A stretch of DNA of 64,000 bases, taken from a bacterium. Its GTDB lineage: Bacteria; Hydrothermota; UBA3073; JACQXS01; JAQTXJ01. Position 1 is the stretch's first letter, and every line of letters starts with the position of its first letter. The notes under the pieces were generated by a model. It was not told the DNA's origin. It worked only from the letters and a program-made list of their open reading frames with translations, and made no database searches. Location of the stretch: contig JAQUPX010000003.1 of NCBI GenBank assembly GCA_028716385.1, positions 335,910 through 399,909 on the forward strand, in the 5' to 3' direction. Positions 36,057-44,478 of the stretch are shown piece after piece. The translations under genes were made by a program, and so were the position numbers.

Positions 36057-37526
36057 ATGCTAACGCAAAAAGACACCCCTTATTTTGACGCGATGATTAA
36101 GTATGTAAAGGATAAGGTGGTTCCTTTTCATACTCCCGGTCACAAACAAGGCGGGGGAACGGTCAAAAAGTTTCGTGATCTCATCGGAGAAAAAGCTCTA
36201 AAACTCGACCTGGATATAGATGATATTGAGAATTACGATAATGCATTAAAATCTGCCCAGAGACTCACAGCAAAAGCTTACGGTGCAGATAATTCCTTTT
36301 TCCTGGTTAACGGCAGCACAGGTGGAATCCATACAATGCTTTTAGCGACCTGCAATTACGGAGATGAAATAATTGTGCCCCGTAATGCCCATAAATCGGT
36401 TATGTCAGGAATTATTATGGCAGGCGCAGTTCCCGTGTTTATCCCTTACCAGATTGATAAAGAACTCCACGTTCCTTTTAACGTTGAACCCGAAGACGTT
36501 GAAAGAACCATAAAAGAACATCCAAAAGCAAAAGTGTTAATCATAGCCAGTCCTACTTATTATGGTCTATCAACTGATACCCCGGAGATAGTCAGAATTG
36601 CCCATTCTTATGGAAAAATAATTTTAATTGATGAAGCATGGGGAGCTCATTTTAAGTTTCATCCCGACCTTCCTGTTTCGGCTATGGATGCCGGAGCCGA
36701 TATGTGCACCAACAGCACACATAAATTGCTTTCGGGATTAACCCAGAGTTCTATGCTCCATATACAAGGGAATAGGGTAAAAAAGGACAGAGTCAAATCA
36801 ATGATCACTTTAATCCAGACAACAAGCCCATCTTGTTTATTAAGAGCTTCCCTTGATTGCACGCGAATGCAAATGGCTACGGAAGGCAAAAGTTTATTAA
36901 CAAAAGCTATACGACTGGCAGAAAAAGCGCGCAACGGGATTAACAAAATACAGGGATTACGTTGTCACGGAAAAGAATTAGTCGGTAAAAAAGGATGCTA
37001 TGCTATGGACCCGACCCGTCTGATAATTACTGCAAAAGAACTTGGATATACGGGTTATGATATGGAAAAAATATTAAGAGAAAAATACAAAATAAAAGTA
37101 GAAATGGCAGATTTGTTTAACATTGTAGCAATTGTAAGCATAGGTGATACAGAGAAAAGAATTGATTATTTTCTCTCTTCTCTGGCAGATTTTGCTTCCA
37201 AAGAAAAAGGAAATGTTCAGAAAATTCAACAAATATCAAAAAAATACCATAACATAATAGGTTCTTTAAATAATGTGCCACAGCAGTTGTTAATCCCCCA
37301 TCAAGCTCTTTTTAGTCCTCAAAAAGCCGTAACATTAGCCCGATCTGTGGGTGGTATTTCGGCTGAGTTAATCGTTTCTTACCCGCCGGGCATACCTTTA
37401 CTATTACCGGGTGAAAAAATTTCCGGAGAAGTTATTGACTATATTAAAATCGGAATGAATGCAGGTATGAAGTTTACCAGTGCTGAAGACAATTCTCTGA
37501 AAACTATAAAGGTAGTAATAGACTAA
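36057..37526 (+). CDS. Orn/Lys/Arg decarboxylase (PLP fold type I)
   Basis: TPYFDAMIKYVKDKVVPFHTPGHKQGGG at the N-terminus, FLVNGSTGGIHTMLLA, VLIIASPTYYGLSTD, LIDEAWGAHFKFHP and the PLP lysine in TNSTHKLLSGLTQSSMLH (about residue 225) identify the family, which supplies agmatine, cadaverine or putrescine. 489 residues matches the short firmicute-type enzymes (SpeA/YaaO group). The substrate is not determinable here; speE nearby favours a route toward putrescine. Confidence 0.88.
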   Translation: MLTQKDTPYFDAMIKYVKDKVVPFHTPGHKQGGGTVKKFRDLIGEKALKLDLDIDDIENYDNALKSAQRLTAKAYGADNSFFLVNGSTGGIHTMLLATCNYGDEIIVPRNAHKSVMSGIIMAGAVPVFIPYQIDKELHVPFNVEPEDVERTIKEHPKAKVLIIASPTYYGLSTDTPEIVRIAHSYGKIILIDEAWGAHFKFHPDLPVSAMDAGADMCTNSTHKLLSGLTQSSMLHIQGNRVKKDRVKSMITLIQTTSPSCLLRASLDCTRMQMATEGKSLLTKAIRLAEKARNGINKIQGLRCHGKELVGKKGCYAMDPTRLIITAKELGYTGYDMEKILREKYKIKVEMADLFNIVAIVSIGDTEKRIDYFLSSLADFASKEKGNVQKIQQISKKYHNIIGSLNNVPQQLLIPHQALFSPQKAVTLARSVGGISAELIVSYPPGIPLLLPGEKISGEVIDYIKIGMNAGMKFTSAEDNSLKTIKVVID

Positions 37527-37802
37527 TTTTACCGGATAGCCCCGTTGTCGCTAACGCTCAAGGGCTTCTTACAAACTCTAAGTATTACATCAAAGAGTTT
37601 CTAACAGCGATGAAAAGGGCAGAATCTTTCGCTTCTCCGCCTGCGGCGGACCAGATATCCTGCGAAGCGGGATAAGTTGGAGTAATGTTTCTAACTAAAC
37701 AAACTCCAACTAAGAAATCCCTAATCCAGCATAGCTGAAAAGGGCAGAACCTTTCGCTTCGCTCCAGATAGAAATCCCTAATCCAGCATAGCTGAAAAGG
37801 GC
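37527..37802. repeat. palindrome and direct-repeat cluster
   Basis: CTCCGCCTGCGGCGGA near 37635 belongs to the palindrome family at 4126 and 16411. A 32-base unit (AATCCCTAATCCAGCATAGC... followed by TGAAAAGGGC) occurs at 37714-37745 and again at 37771-37802. The second copy forms the last codons of the minus-strand gene that ends at 37778. Confidence 0.75.
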
Positions 37803-38512
37803 TTTCTAGAGATTTTAATAAATTCTTTAAATAACTTCTCGTGTAATTTTGTTTGGCGCATTCTTTCGGGATGAAATTGAACGCCTATACAAAAATGTTT
37901 TTTATCTTTGCTCTCTACTGCTTCAATAATTCCGTCACTCGCAACTGCTGATACTACAAGCCCTTTTCCTAATTTTTTTAAAGCCTGATGATGATAAGAA
38001 TTTACCGTTACCTCATTATCGCTATCAAGAATATCCTTAAAAAGCCCGAAAATAAAAGTCCCTTTTTTAATTTTCATCTGGTGCATTTCGTCACATTGTG
38101 ATTTTTCATTTACGGGAGAATGCCTCAGCGGGTTTTTACATTCCGTGTATATGTCCTGCATTAGTGTCCCACCGGTTGCAATATTCAACATTTGACACCC
38201 CCGGCATATACCCAGCATCGGAATTCTATTTTTTATCGCATACCTCACAAGCTCCGTTTCAAGCTTATCCCTGGGAGTATCTATATTTTTTACTTTACCG
38301 AAATTTCTTTCGCAGTAAGAACTTGAGTCTGCATCTCCCCCACCGGGAAGCAACAAACCGTTAATCTTCTCATCAAGTTTTTTCTTCTTGAATTCAGACA
38401 TAGAAATAATATACTCATATTTACCACCAAAACGCTCAATTGTTTTTTTGTAGTTGATTAATTTTTCTTCTTTTGTATTAACTCCGTATGTAATTACGAT
38501 AAGCGGTTTCAT
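37778..38512 (-). CDS. class I glutamine amidotransferase-like hydrolase (PuuD family)
   Basis: Resembles gamma-glutamyl-GABA hydrolases (PuuD). Nucleophile Cys in MLGICRGCQMLNIA (about residue 103), catalytic His-x-Glu in GVQFHPER (about 218), LLLPGGGDADSSSY near 55. One base downstream of the PuuA-like gene, so probably co-translated with it. The C-terminal residues KPFSAMLD are encoded by a dispersed repeat (see 37714-37802). PuuD trims gamma-glutamyl groups in putrescine breakdown; here this is inferred from the pairing and nearby polyamine genes. Confidence 0.82.
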   Translation of the reverse strand: MKPLIVITYGVNTKEEKLINYKKTIERFGGKYEYIISMSEFKKKKLDEKINGLLLPGGGDADSSSYCERNFGKVKNIDTPRDKLETELVRYAIKNRIPMLGICRGCQMLNIATGGTLMQDIYTECKNPLRHSPVNEKSQCDEMHQMKIKKGTFIFGLFKDILDSDNEVTVNSYHHQALKKLGKGLVVSAVASDGIIEAVESKDKKHFCIGVQFHPERMRQTKLHEKLFKEFIKISRKPFSAMLD

Positions 38513-38513
38513 T

Positions 38514-39968
38514 TTAGTAATGCAGATATTTTTCTACAAGCTGCGGAATTTTTTCTTTATTTTTCTCGGGGGCGTGAATAATCGCATCTTCTTCCTTAAA
38601 AGCCAATAAATCTTTTATAACATTATCTATTAGTTCAGGAGGGAATATTCTGTCTTTTTCGTAATATGTTCTATCCTTTTTTAAGGCTTCTGCCGATTCT
38701 TCGCAGGATAACGGCAGTATTTCCAATCCTTCTTTTAAAGTTTCTTTTTCGGCAACATACAATTTTTTCGTTATATCCAAAATGGAATCATCTTTGAATC
38801 CGTTTTCTATGGCTACAACTAACCCCGCAAGTAGTAACTGCACGGCGGCAGTTCCGTCTGCAGGCCTGAATTCTATTGTTGGACTTGCATCCGGCAAGAA
38901 AATGTTTTCACTTCCCGGATTTGCGACACTCATCATTTTATTTTCCGTATCCTGCCAGCCTAATGGAATTCTGACAAGCGCTTTTCTATTTCTCTCACCC
39001 CAGCATATAGCGGAAGGAGCATCTTTTTTACTCATAAAACGAAGATAAGAAATCGGAATCGGGTTTCCAAAAGCGGCTAATGAAGGCGCAAATTTCAACA
39101 TCCCGCCTATCATCTTTTGGCTTTCAATAGAAAGCTGTCCATTAGCATCAAATACAATATTTTTCTTTCCCTGCAGTAATTCAAGATGAAAATGCAATCC
39201 TGTCCCTGTTTCACCATATTTAGCAACAGGAGCAAATGTCGTACTCACTCCGTACTTTTTTGCTATACTGCAAACTACCCATTTTGAAATAATCACATTT
39301 TCCGCTGCCTCACAAATCGGAACGGGAAGAAATTCAATTTCATGCTGTTCGGCAGAAAAATTATCATTGTATTTTATTTTGCCACTTTCCGTATGAGCAT
39401 ATTTAACGGGTATTTTTAAGAACGCTAATGTATCTAATATTTCGTTCCTCATATCTTCCCATACCGCAAATGGAGAAGAATCATGATAGTGCTTTTTGTG
39501 TGTATTAAATAAGTCATAAGTATTCGGGTATATTACAAAGTATTCTAATTCTCCTGCGGCTCTGAGTGTTAGACCGGTTTCTTTTTCAAATCTTGATATT
39601 GCATTTTTTAATATATTTTCCGGCATAATATCAAGCGAGTTTCCATCTTTATCAAAAAAAGAGCATAAAATATTAAGAGCAGGAATAGTAGTAAAAGGAT
39701 CCGGGAAAGCATCACGATAACGTGGGATAATATATAAATCGGCAGATTCTTCTTTCGCCCCCGGGAAAACTCCGGCTGTCCGTTCTCCTAAAGACAATAC
39801 TGAATCTATATAGGACATATCCGTTGCAGGGAAACTAAGTTGTTTAAGCTTGCTGTCGCTGCCCGTATAGCAAAAATTAAGAATTTTTATTTTGTTATTT
39901 TCTATATAATCAAGAATATCTCCCTTGTAAACGTCTCTTTTACCAAAATTTTGCGCTAAAAAATTCAT
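38514..39968 (-). CDS. glutamine synthetase-family ligase, possible gamma-glutamylpolyamine synthetase
   Basis: 484 residues with GS catalytic blocks: ELEYFVIYP (about 142), EQHEIEFLP, GTGLHFHLEL (ATP/metal site, about 258), NPIPISYLRF, NRKALVRIPLG and IEFRPADGTA. Divergence from GlnA (for example the N-terminal domain) plus the PuuD-like gene directly downstream suggest a PuuA-type enzyme joining glutamate to an amine. True ammonia-assimilating activity cannot be excluded. AGGAGATG ribosome site. Confidence 0.78.
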   Translation of the reverse strand: MNFLAQNFGKRDVYKGDILDYIENNKIKILNFCYTGSDSKLKQLSFPATDMSYIDSVLSLGERTAGVFPGAKEESADLYIIPRYRDAFPDPFTTIPALNILCSFFDKDGNSLDIMPENILKNAISRFEKETGLTLRAAGELEYFVIYPNTYDLFNTHKKHYHDSSPFAVWEDMRNEILDTLAFLKIPVKYAHTESGKIKYNDNFSAEQHEIEFLPVPICEAAENVIISKWVVCSIAKKYGVSTTFAPVAKYGETGTGLHFHLELLQGKKNIVFDANGQLSIESQKMIGGMLKFAPSLAAFGNPIPISYLRFMSKKDAPSAICWGERNRKALVRIPLGWQDTENKMMSVANPGSENIFLPDASPTIEFRPADGTAAVQLLLAGLVVAIENGFKDDSILDITKKLYVAEKETLKEGLEILPLSCEESAEALKKDRTYYEKDRIFPPELIDNVIKDLLAFKEEDAIIHAPEKNKEKIPQLVEKYLHY

Positions 39969-40016
39969 ATTTCATCTCCTCTTACTTACCCGTTTTTAGT
40001 CTGGCAGGAAATTCAC

Positions 40017-40090
40017 TACCCTCGGTGAGACTTGAACTCACAACCTACGGATTAGAAATCCGTTGCTCTATCCAGTTGAGCTACGAGGGC
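40017..40090 (-). tRNA. tRNA-Arg(TCT)
   Basis: On the minus strand GCCCTCG pairs with CGAGGGT (first pair G-T). The D-arm GCTCAACTGGATAGAGC, anticodon arm ACGGA-TTTCTAA-TCCGT (anticodon TCT) and T-arm with GTTCAAGTC are all intact. CCA is not encoded. The integrase gene lies beyond its 5' end. Confidence 0.93.
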
Positions 40091-40122
40091 ATAAGGTTTT
40101 ACAAGCTTTCAAATTTTCATTG

Positions 40123-41112
40123 CTACCAAATTGTCACCAACCTTTGCACGGCATCTTTTAGGTTGGATTCGGAAAGATGAGAATATCGCATAGTCATTTT
40201 TATATCTTTATGACCTAAAAGTTTCTGAATTGTCATTAAATTAAATCCGTCCATTGCCAAGTATGAAGCAAATGTATGTCTTAGGTCATGAAAGTGAAAG
40301 TTTTTAATGTTAGCCCGTTTGACTGCATTATTGAATGCATTTTTAATATCTGCAATTTTATTTCCATTCCACATGAATACAAACTCTCCATTTTTAGGTA
40401 TTTTTTTTAATGCGTCAAAAACATCATCATTCATAGGAAGGGTTCTCGCCTCATGACTCTTACTATTACGGATGGCAATAGTTCTATTCTTTAGGCTTAT
40501 ATCTTGCCATTTTAAGTTTAGAATTTCTCCCCGTCTCATTCCTGTATTTAGAGCAACTACTACAATTGGCTTAATGTGTGAAGCACAAGTATCCAAAAGC
40601 CTCTTGATTTCATCTTTTTCTAAATACCTTATTCGCCCGGACGGTTCCCTCAATAATTTCACTCTCTTGGCAGGATTTTCTATATTATATCCCCATTCAA
40701 TAGCTTTTGTGTACAGATGCTTTAAAGTTGCAAGTTCTCTATTGACAGAAGCAGGTTCTACTTTCTCCAATCTTTCAGCTTTGTATTTTTCTATTATCTC
40801 CGGTTTAAGTTCATGTAAATAATAGTTTTTGAAATAATCGGTAAGATGTTTAAGGTTTATAATATCCCTTCTTGAGGAAAGAGGCATTTTATTTGCCTTT
40901 GAATAATCTAAATATTTCTCTGCAAAGGAAGAAAATAGTGTTTTACCTGTTTCTTGAATTCCTAAATGTTCTTCCTTCGCTATTTTCACTTCTATATCTT
41001 TTAACACTAATTCGGCTATCCTTTTACTTTTGCTGATAGCTCTTGTACGCCTCTTACCTTTATGGTAATAATCTACATACCACATATTGCCTCTTTGTCG
41101 AATTTTCCCCAT
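40123..41112 (-). CDS. tyrosine site-specific recombinase (integrase)
   Basis: Start set at 41112 (MGKIRQRGNMWYVDYYHKGKRR). N-terminal Arm/SAM-like domain (about 1-150), catalytic domain with Arg in NTGMRRGEIL, His-x-x-Arg in FHDLRHTFAS, His in LLGHKD and nucleophile Tyr in MRYSHLS; all six catalytic positions appear intact. It sits 33 bases from tRNA-Arg, suggesting an integrated element, although it lies on the 5' side of the tRNA. Minus-strand TTGACA (41146-41151) with TAAGAA 16 bp further (41124-41129) is a candidate promoter. Confidence 0.9.
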   Translation of the reverse strand: MGKIRQRGNMWYVDYYHKGKRRTRAISKSKRIAELVLKDIEVKIAKEEHLGIQETGKTLFSSFAEKYLDYSKANKMPLSSRRDIINLKHLTDYFKNYYLHELKPEIIEKYKAERLEKVEPASVNRELATLKHLYTKAIEWGYNIENPAKRVKLLREPSGRIRYLEKDEIKRLLDTCASHIKPIVVVALNTGMRRGEILNLKWQDISLKNRTIAIRNSKSHEARTLPMNDDVFDALKKIPKNGEFVFMWNGNKIADIKNAFNNAVKRANIKNFHFHDLRHTFASYLAMDGFNLMTIQKLLGHKDIKMTMRYSHLSESNLKDAVQRLVTIW

Positions 41113-41280
41113 ATTGTGTTCTATTCTTATTATAAAAATGATTTGTGTCAACAAAAATTCAAAACAAAAAAGTAGATTCTGATTCAAGACAACAAGTTTC
41201 CCTCTAAAAATGAACTTGAGTTCAAGTTTTAAAAGAAATTATCTCTTGAGGGAAAAAGGGAAGTTATACTGCGAACACAA

Positions 41281-41375
41281 GATGTTGGTGTTATAGATGC
41301 AATTTGACATTGATTGAGTTTGAGTTAGAGAAAGGAATAGCAAAGGTATAGTTTCCCTTATTTGGTAAAGGATTT
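41281..41375 (+). repeat. dispersed TTGGTGTTATAGA element, copy 1
   Basis: Begins TTGGTGTTATAGATGCAATT and continues through TTGAGTTTGAG and TAGAGAAAGGAATAG to AAGGTATAGTTTCCCTT. It aligns with 41792-41900 and 62203-62290 in the same orientation. A short hairpin near its 3' part (AAGG/CCTT) is also drawn by copy 3 with different bases. Not a known element to me. Confidence 0.7.
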
Positions 41376-41422
41376 TGTATTCTTTAATCCTAATTTTTTA
41401 ATAAGTTAGGCAGGAAAGAGTC

Positions 41423-41450
41423 TTGACAAAAACAAGTAACTATATAGATA
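41423..41450 (+). promoter_or_regulatory. promoter for small basic protein gene
   Basis: TTGACA 41423-41428, 16-bp spacer, TAGATA 41445-41450, about 60 bases before the ATG at 41509. Confidence 0.5.
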
Positions 41451-41508
41451 ATCAAATATATCCCCAAAAAATGAGTAGAAAAAATTGACTTTTAACATAG
41501 GAGATAAA

Positions 41509-41685
41509 ATGAAAAATTCAAGTAAAGAACAAAAAAGCAAAAAATTACGCATAGAATTTATTGAATATACAGGGAAAGACAAAGACGATAGGATTCAGAC
41601 AGGTTTAGACTTACTTGTAAAATTTTTATTAAGAAAATACAATGCGAAAAAAAGCTTGCCAGCCAAGAAAACAACGTCAACGTAA
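41509..41685 (+). CDS. small basic hypothetical protein in integrase region
   Basis: 58 residues, lysine-rich at both ends (MKNSSKEQKSKKLRIEFIEY, ending AKKSLPAKKTTST), with a central helix DRIQTGLDLLVKFLLRKYNA. Start chosen at 41509 for AGGAG seven bases upstream. Family not recognised. Size, charge and position beside an integrase would suit a small DNA-binding accessory protein of a mobile element, but this is only a guess from context. Confidence 0.5.
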   Translation: MKNSSKEQKSKKLRIEFIEYTGKDKDDRIQTGLDLLVKFLLRKYNAKKSLPAKKTTST

Positions 41686-41788
41686 CCAACAATTGCAGGG
41701 GAGGGGAGTAGTACAATTCCGCAGTACACCATATATATAGAAATTCCGTTCGACGGAATGGTGCTTCCTAAAAAGCGTAATCGCTCTA
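41686..41788 (+). other. spacer with hairpin after small basic gene
   Basis: Contains the perfect palindrome ATTCCG-TTCGA-CGGAAT near 41741-41758. No T-run follows, so a terminator is unlikely. Confidence 0.4.
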
Positions 41789-41791
41789 ACA

Positions 41792-41916
41792 TTGGTGTTA
41801 TAGATGCAATTTAACCTCAGTTGAGTTTGCCCACCGCCAAGGAGACGGGGTGTCATTTCATGCCAAATAGAGAAAGAAATAGTAAAAGTGTAGGCACCTC
41901 TCTTATCTATCTTAGT
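41792..41916 (+). repeat. dispersed TTGGTGTTATAGA element, copy 2
   Basis: Same blocks as copy 1 (TTGGTGTTATAGATGCAATTT, TTGAGTTTG, TAGAGAAAGAAATAG) but with an extra GC-rich stretch (about 41830-41866, CCCACCGCC..GACGGGGTGTC) between TTGAGTTTG and TAGAGAAAG. Follows the small basic gene directly. Confidence 0.7.
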
Positions 41917-41985
41917 AACATTTTGGTCACAAATGCTTTTTTGCAAAAATTGATAAATCGTATAAACCAGTATAAAACAAGCTAA

Positions 41986-42028
41986 TGAAGGGATGACCGA
42001 GCGACTTAAGGCAAACGATTGCTAAATC
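41986..42028 (+). tRNA. tRNA-Ser(GCT)-like fragment, 3' half missing
   Basis: GGGATGACCGAGCGACTTAAGGC has the look of a tRNA-Ser 5' region and D-arm, followed by an anticodon loop TTGCTAA. The 3' anticodon strand (ATCCT) does not pair with AACGA, and no variable arm or T-arm follows. Most likely a truncated or decayed tRNA, possibly a former integration site. Confidence 0.35.
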
Positions 42029-42240
42029 CTTTTTGACCATTTTCCCAAGATCCAAACGAGAGAAGAAAATCCGCCGAATTGCTTTTCATTCCTGTCTTCA
42101 TAACATTTTTGTCTATTATGTCTATTTTTCCCATTTTTTCCTATTTTGGTAAAAATATGGCACAGATTTGACACAAGATTTTTGTATCTTTAAATCCTAT
42201 TTTTTAGTCAAAATATCCAAATGTCGATGCTTTTAATAAG
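42029..42240. other. AT-rich spacer, no gene seen
   Basis: Low-complexity AT-rich DNA between the tRNA-like fragment and the regulatory region of the propeller gene. No ORF with a ribosome site and no known repeat family. Confidence 0.5.
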
Positions 42241-42258
42241 CTTACAGGGTGTTAATTT

Positions 42259-42304
42259 GTCGAAAATACAAAATCGTCGAATTTCTATAGAGAAGAATGT
42301 CGAA
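42259..42304 (+). promoter_or_regulatory. upstream GTCGAA sites (activator-type), copy 1
   Basis: GTCGAA at 42259, 42276 and 42299 (offsets 0, 17 and 40). The same offsets occur upstream of the giant protein gene. The distance from the first site to the -24 element is 114 bp, typical for enhancer sites bound by NtrC-type regulators. Confidence 0.6.
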
Positions 42305-42372
42305 ATTGCAATTAGCACAGAAACTGTTTGTAAAGGATAAAAGGAAAGCAATATAAGTAATACTAATAAGAC

Positions 42373-42388
42373 TGTCACAAAATTTGCT
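42373..42388 (+). promoter_or_regulatory. -24/-12 (sigma-54-type) promoter, propeller gene
   Basis: TGTCAC-AAAAT-TTGCT with the sigma-54 spacing; predicted start about 42399, 63 bases before the gene. TGCTATAAT, which overlaps the -12, is also a perfect extended -10, so sigma-70 use is an alternative here. Confidence 0.6.
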
Positions 42389-42461
42389 ATAATAAAAAAC
42401 TAAACGACAATAATTGAATTGATAAGATAAATTGAAATGAAAAATGAAATAGGGGGAAACC

Positions 42462-43922
42462 ATGGTAAGAAAAAATTTAGTTATGGGAATTGTTAGTTTG
42501 TTACTATCCTGCGTGGTAAATGCGCAGGCCCCCAATACTCTATGGACAAAAACTTTCGGAGGAACTTCCGAGGATTGGGGTAATTCAGTTCAAGAGACTT
42601 CAGACGGCGGATTTATTATTGTTGGCGGAACATATTCTTTCGGAGCAGGCAATTATGATGTCTATCTGATTAAGACAAACTCTACAGGAGACACTCTATG
42701 GACTAAAACTTTTGGTGGAACCAACTGGGATGAAGGACATTCAGTGCAGGAGACTTCAGATGGCGGGTTTATTATTGCTGGTTATACAGAGTCTTTTGGG
42801 GCTGATACATCAGATTCTTCTAATGTTTATCTAATCAGGACAAACTCTACGGGCGACAGTTTATGGACTAAAATTTTCGGTGGAACCAACTGGGATGAAG
42901 GGCATTCGGTTCAGGAGACTTCAGATGGTGGGTTTATTATTGCTGGTTATACATACTCTTTCGGGGCAGACAATGCGGATGTCTATCTAGTCAGGACAAA
43001 CTCTACAGGAGACACTCTATGGACTAAAACTTTTGGCGGAATTTACTGGGACTATGGTAATTCGATTCAAAAGACTTCAGATGGCGGGTTTATTATTGTT
43101 GGCGGAACATACTCTTTCGGGGCAGGCTATTATGATGTCTATCTGATTAAGACAAATTCTATGGGCGACACCCTATGGACTAAAACTTTTGGCGGGACTT
43201 ACTGGGATGAAGGATATTTAGTTCAGGAGACTTCAGACGGCGGGTTTGTTATTGCGGGTTATACATACTCTTTCGGGGCAGGCAATTCGGATGTCTATCT
43301 AATCAGGACAAATTCTACAGGAGATATTCTATGGGCTAAAACTTTCGGCGGAATTAACGATGATATAGGCAAGTCAGTCCAAGAGACTTCAGATGGCGGG
43401 TTTATTATTGTTGGCGGAACAGCCTCTTTTGGAACAGGCTATTATGATGCCTATCTGATTAAGACAAACTCTACAGGCGACACTCTATGGACTAAAACTT
43501 TCGGCGGAACTTACTGGGATGAGGGCTATTCTGTTCAACAGGTTTCAGACGGCGGGTTTATTATTGCAGGATATACAGGCTCTTTCGGGGCAGGCTATTA
43601 TGATACCTATCTTATCAGGGTAGGAGCACAGGGAATAGAAGAACAGTTAGCAGTAAGCCGTGAACAGTTGGCAGTAAGCGTAAAGCCGAATCCATTTGTT
43701 AAATCAACAATTATCAAATATCAGATACCTGTTACAAGTAAAGTTTTGCTAACTCTTTATGACATAACCGGCAGTTGTGTGAAAACATTAGTTAATGAAC
43801 AAAAATCGGCAGGAACTTATATCACACCACTGAATGCAGAAAAACTAAAAACAGGAATCTATTTTCTAACCCTTTCTATAGATAACCATAAAGAAATCCA
43901 AAAACTCGCAATTATCAGATAG
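42462..43922 (+). CDS. secreted WTKTFGG-repeat propeller protein with sorting domain
   Basis: Signal peptide residues 1-23 (ending NAQA); GGGGGAAA ribosome site. Seven regular repeats of about 54 residues (TLWTKTFGGT.WDEG.SVQETSDGGFIIAGYTYSFGAGN.DVYLIRTNSTGD), residues about 25-390, and a sorting domain about 400-486. Related to the proteins at 2347 and 9035 but with its own codon-level consistency (TNSTGD rather than TNSSGD), suggesting separate internal homogenisation. The linker EEQLAVSREQLAVSVKPNP is encoded by a CAGTTNGCAGTAAGC direct repeat. Under the putative sigma-54 promoter. Confidence 0.85.
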   Translation: MVRKNLVMGIVSLLLSCVVNAQAPNTLWTKTFGGTSEDWGNSVQETSDGGFIIVGGTYSFGAGNYDVYLIKTNSTGDTLWTKTFGGTNWDEGHSVQETSDGGFIIAGYTESFGADTSDSSNVYLIRTNSTGDSLWTKIFGGTNWDEGHSVQETSDGGFIIAGYTYSFGADNADVYLVRTNSTGDTLWTKTFGGIYWDYGNSIQKTSDGGFIIVGGTYSFGAGYYDVYLIKTNSMGDTLWTKTFGGTYWDEGYLVQETSDGGFVIAGYTYSFGAGNSDVYLIRTNSTGDILWAKTFGGINDDIGKSVQETSDGGFIIVGGTASFGTGYYDAYLIKTNSTGDTLWTKTFGGTYWDEGYSVQQVSDGGFIIAGYTGSFGAGYYDTYLIRVGAQGIEEQLAVSREQLAVSVKPNPFVKSTIIKYQIPVTSKVLLTLYDITGSCVKTLVNEQKSAGTYITPLNAEKLKTGIYFLTLSIDNHKEIQKLAIIR

Positions 43923-44290
43923 AACAGAACGGAATTTATCCTGCTATAATTTAAGTGGGGGCCTGCAAATTATCGTGTTCTCGTTTTCTAATTTTCAAAA
44001 AAAATTACGATTGTCAGATAAATAAATTTCCTGTTTTTGCCTTTGTCGTTTCTGTCAAAAATAAAAATTCAAGTTGACAAAGCATTTAATATCTTCGGAC
44101 TCTTTTTTTTCTATAATTTATCTCTTATAGGAATATTTACTGCTTACTATTTTCTCAAAATGTATTAGCTTGTCAAAAAAAGACAGATACGCAATACGCG
44201 AAATATCTTCCCTAACATTGCTATTTTTAGTTTGTCGTTTTAATTGCAATATACATAAATGCTGATTTTTATGCTCCCCTAAAATAATGT
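43923..44290. other. intergenic, no gene seen
   Basis: AT-rich spacer after the propeller gene. A TTGACA at 44074-44079 lacks a matching -10 at the right distance. A minus-strand ORF (44118-44396) overlaps the conserved activator sites and is treated as a shadow. Confidence 0.5.
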
Positions 44291-44297
44291 CAAATTC

Positions 44298-44343
44298 GTC
44301 GAAAATACAAAATTGTCGAGTTTCTGTAGAGGAGGGAGTCGAA
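44298..44343 (+). promoter_or_regulatory. upstream GTCGA sites (activator-type), copy 2
   Basis: GTCGAA 44298, GTCGAG 44315 and GTCGAA 44338: same offsets (0, 17, 40) as copy 1 and the same 114-bp distance to the -24 element. The bases between the first two sites (AAATACAAAAT) are also conserved. Confidence 0.65.
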
Positions 44344-44411
44344 ATCCCAATGTCTCGGGATAGCCCAGAAAATGTTCGAAAGGGATAAAAAAGCAATATA
44401 AAAATAAGATT

Positions 44412-44427
44412 GTCATAAAATTTGCTA
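44412..44427 (+). promoter_or_regulatory. -24/-12 (sigma-54-type) promoter, giant protein gene
   Basis: TGTCAT-AAAAT-TTGCT; predicted start about 44438, 41 bases before the gene. The base after the -12 (TATTTT) is a poorer -10 than at 42388, which favours sigma-54. Confidence 0.65.
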
Positions 44428-44478
44428 TTTTAAGAGGAACAAGAATACCTATTAAAAATAAAACCAAAAGGAGGCAAG

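Noticed and set aside
35876..36088. 70-codon ORF before the decarboxylase gene
   Set aside because: Overlaps the promoter and the start of the decarboxylase gene in another frame; no ribosome site.
41281..41916. CRISPR-like array
   Set aside because: Only two spaced copies about 500 bases apart, each around 100 bases long, with no regular spacers or cas genes.
44118..44396. Minus-strand ORF of 92 codons
   Set aside because: Covers the conserved GTCGA sites, which explain the conservation; no ribosome site or recognisable protein.
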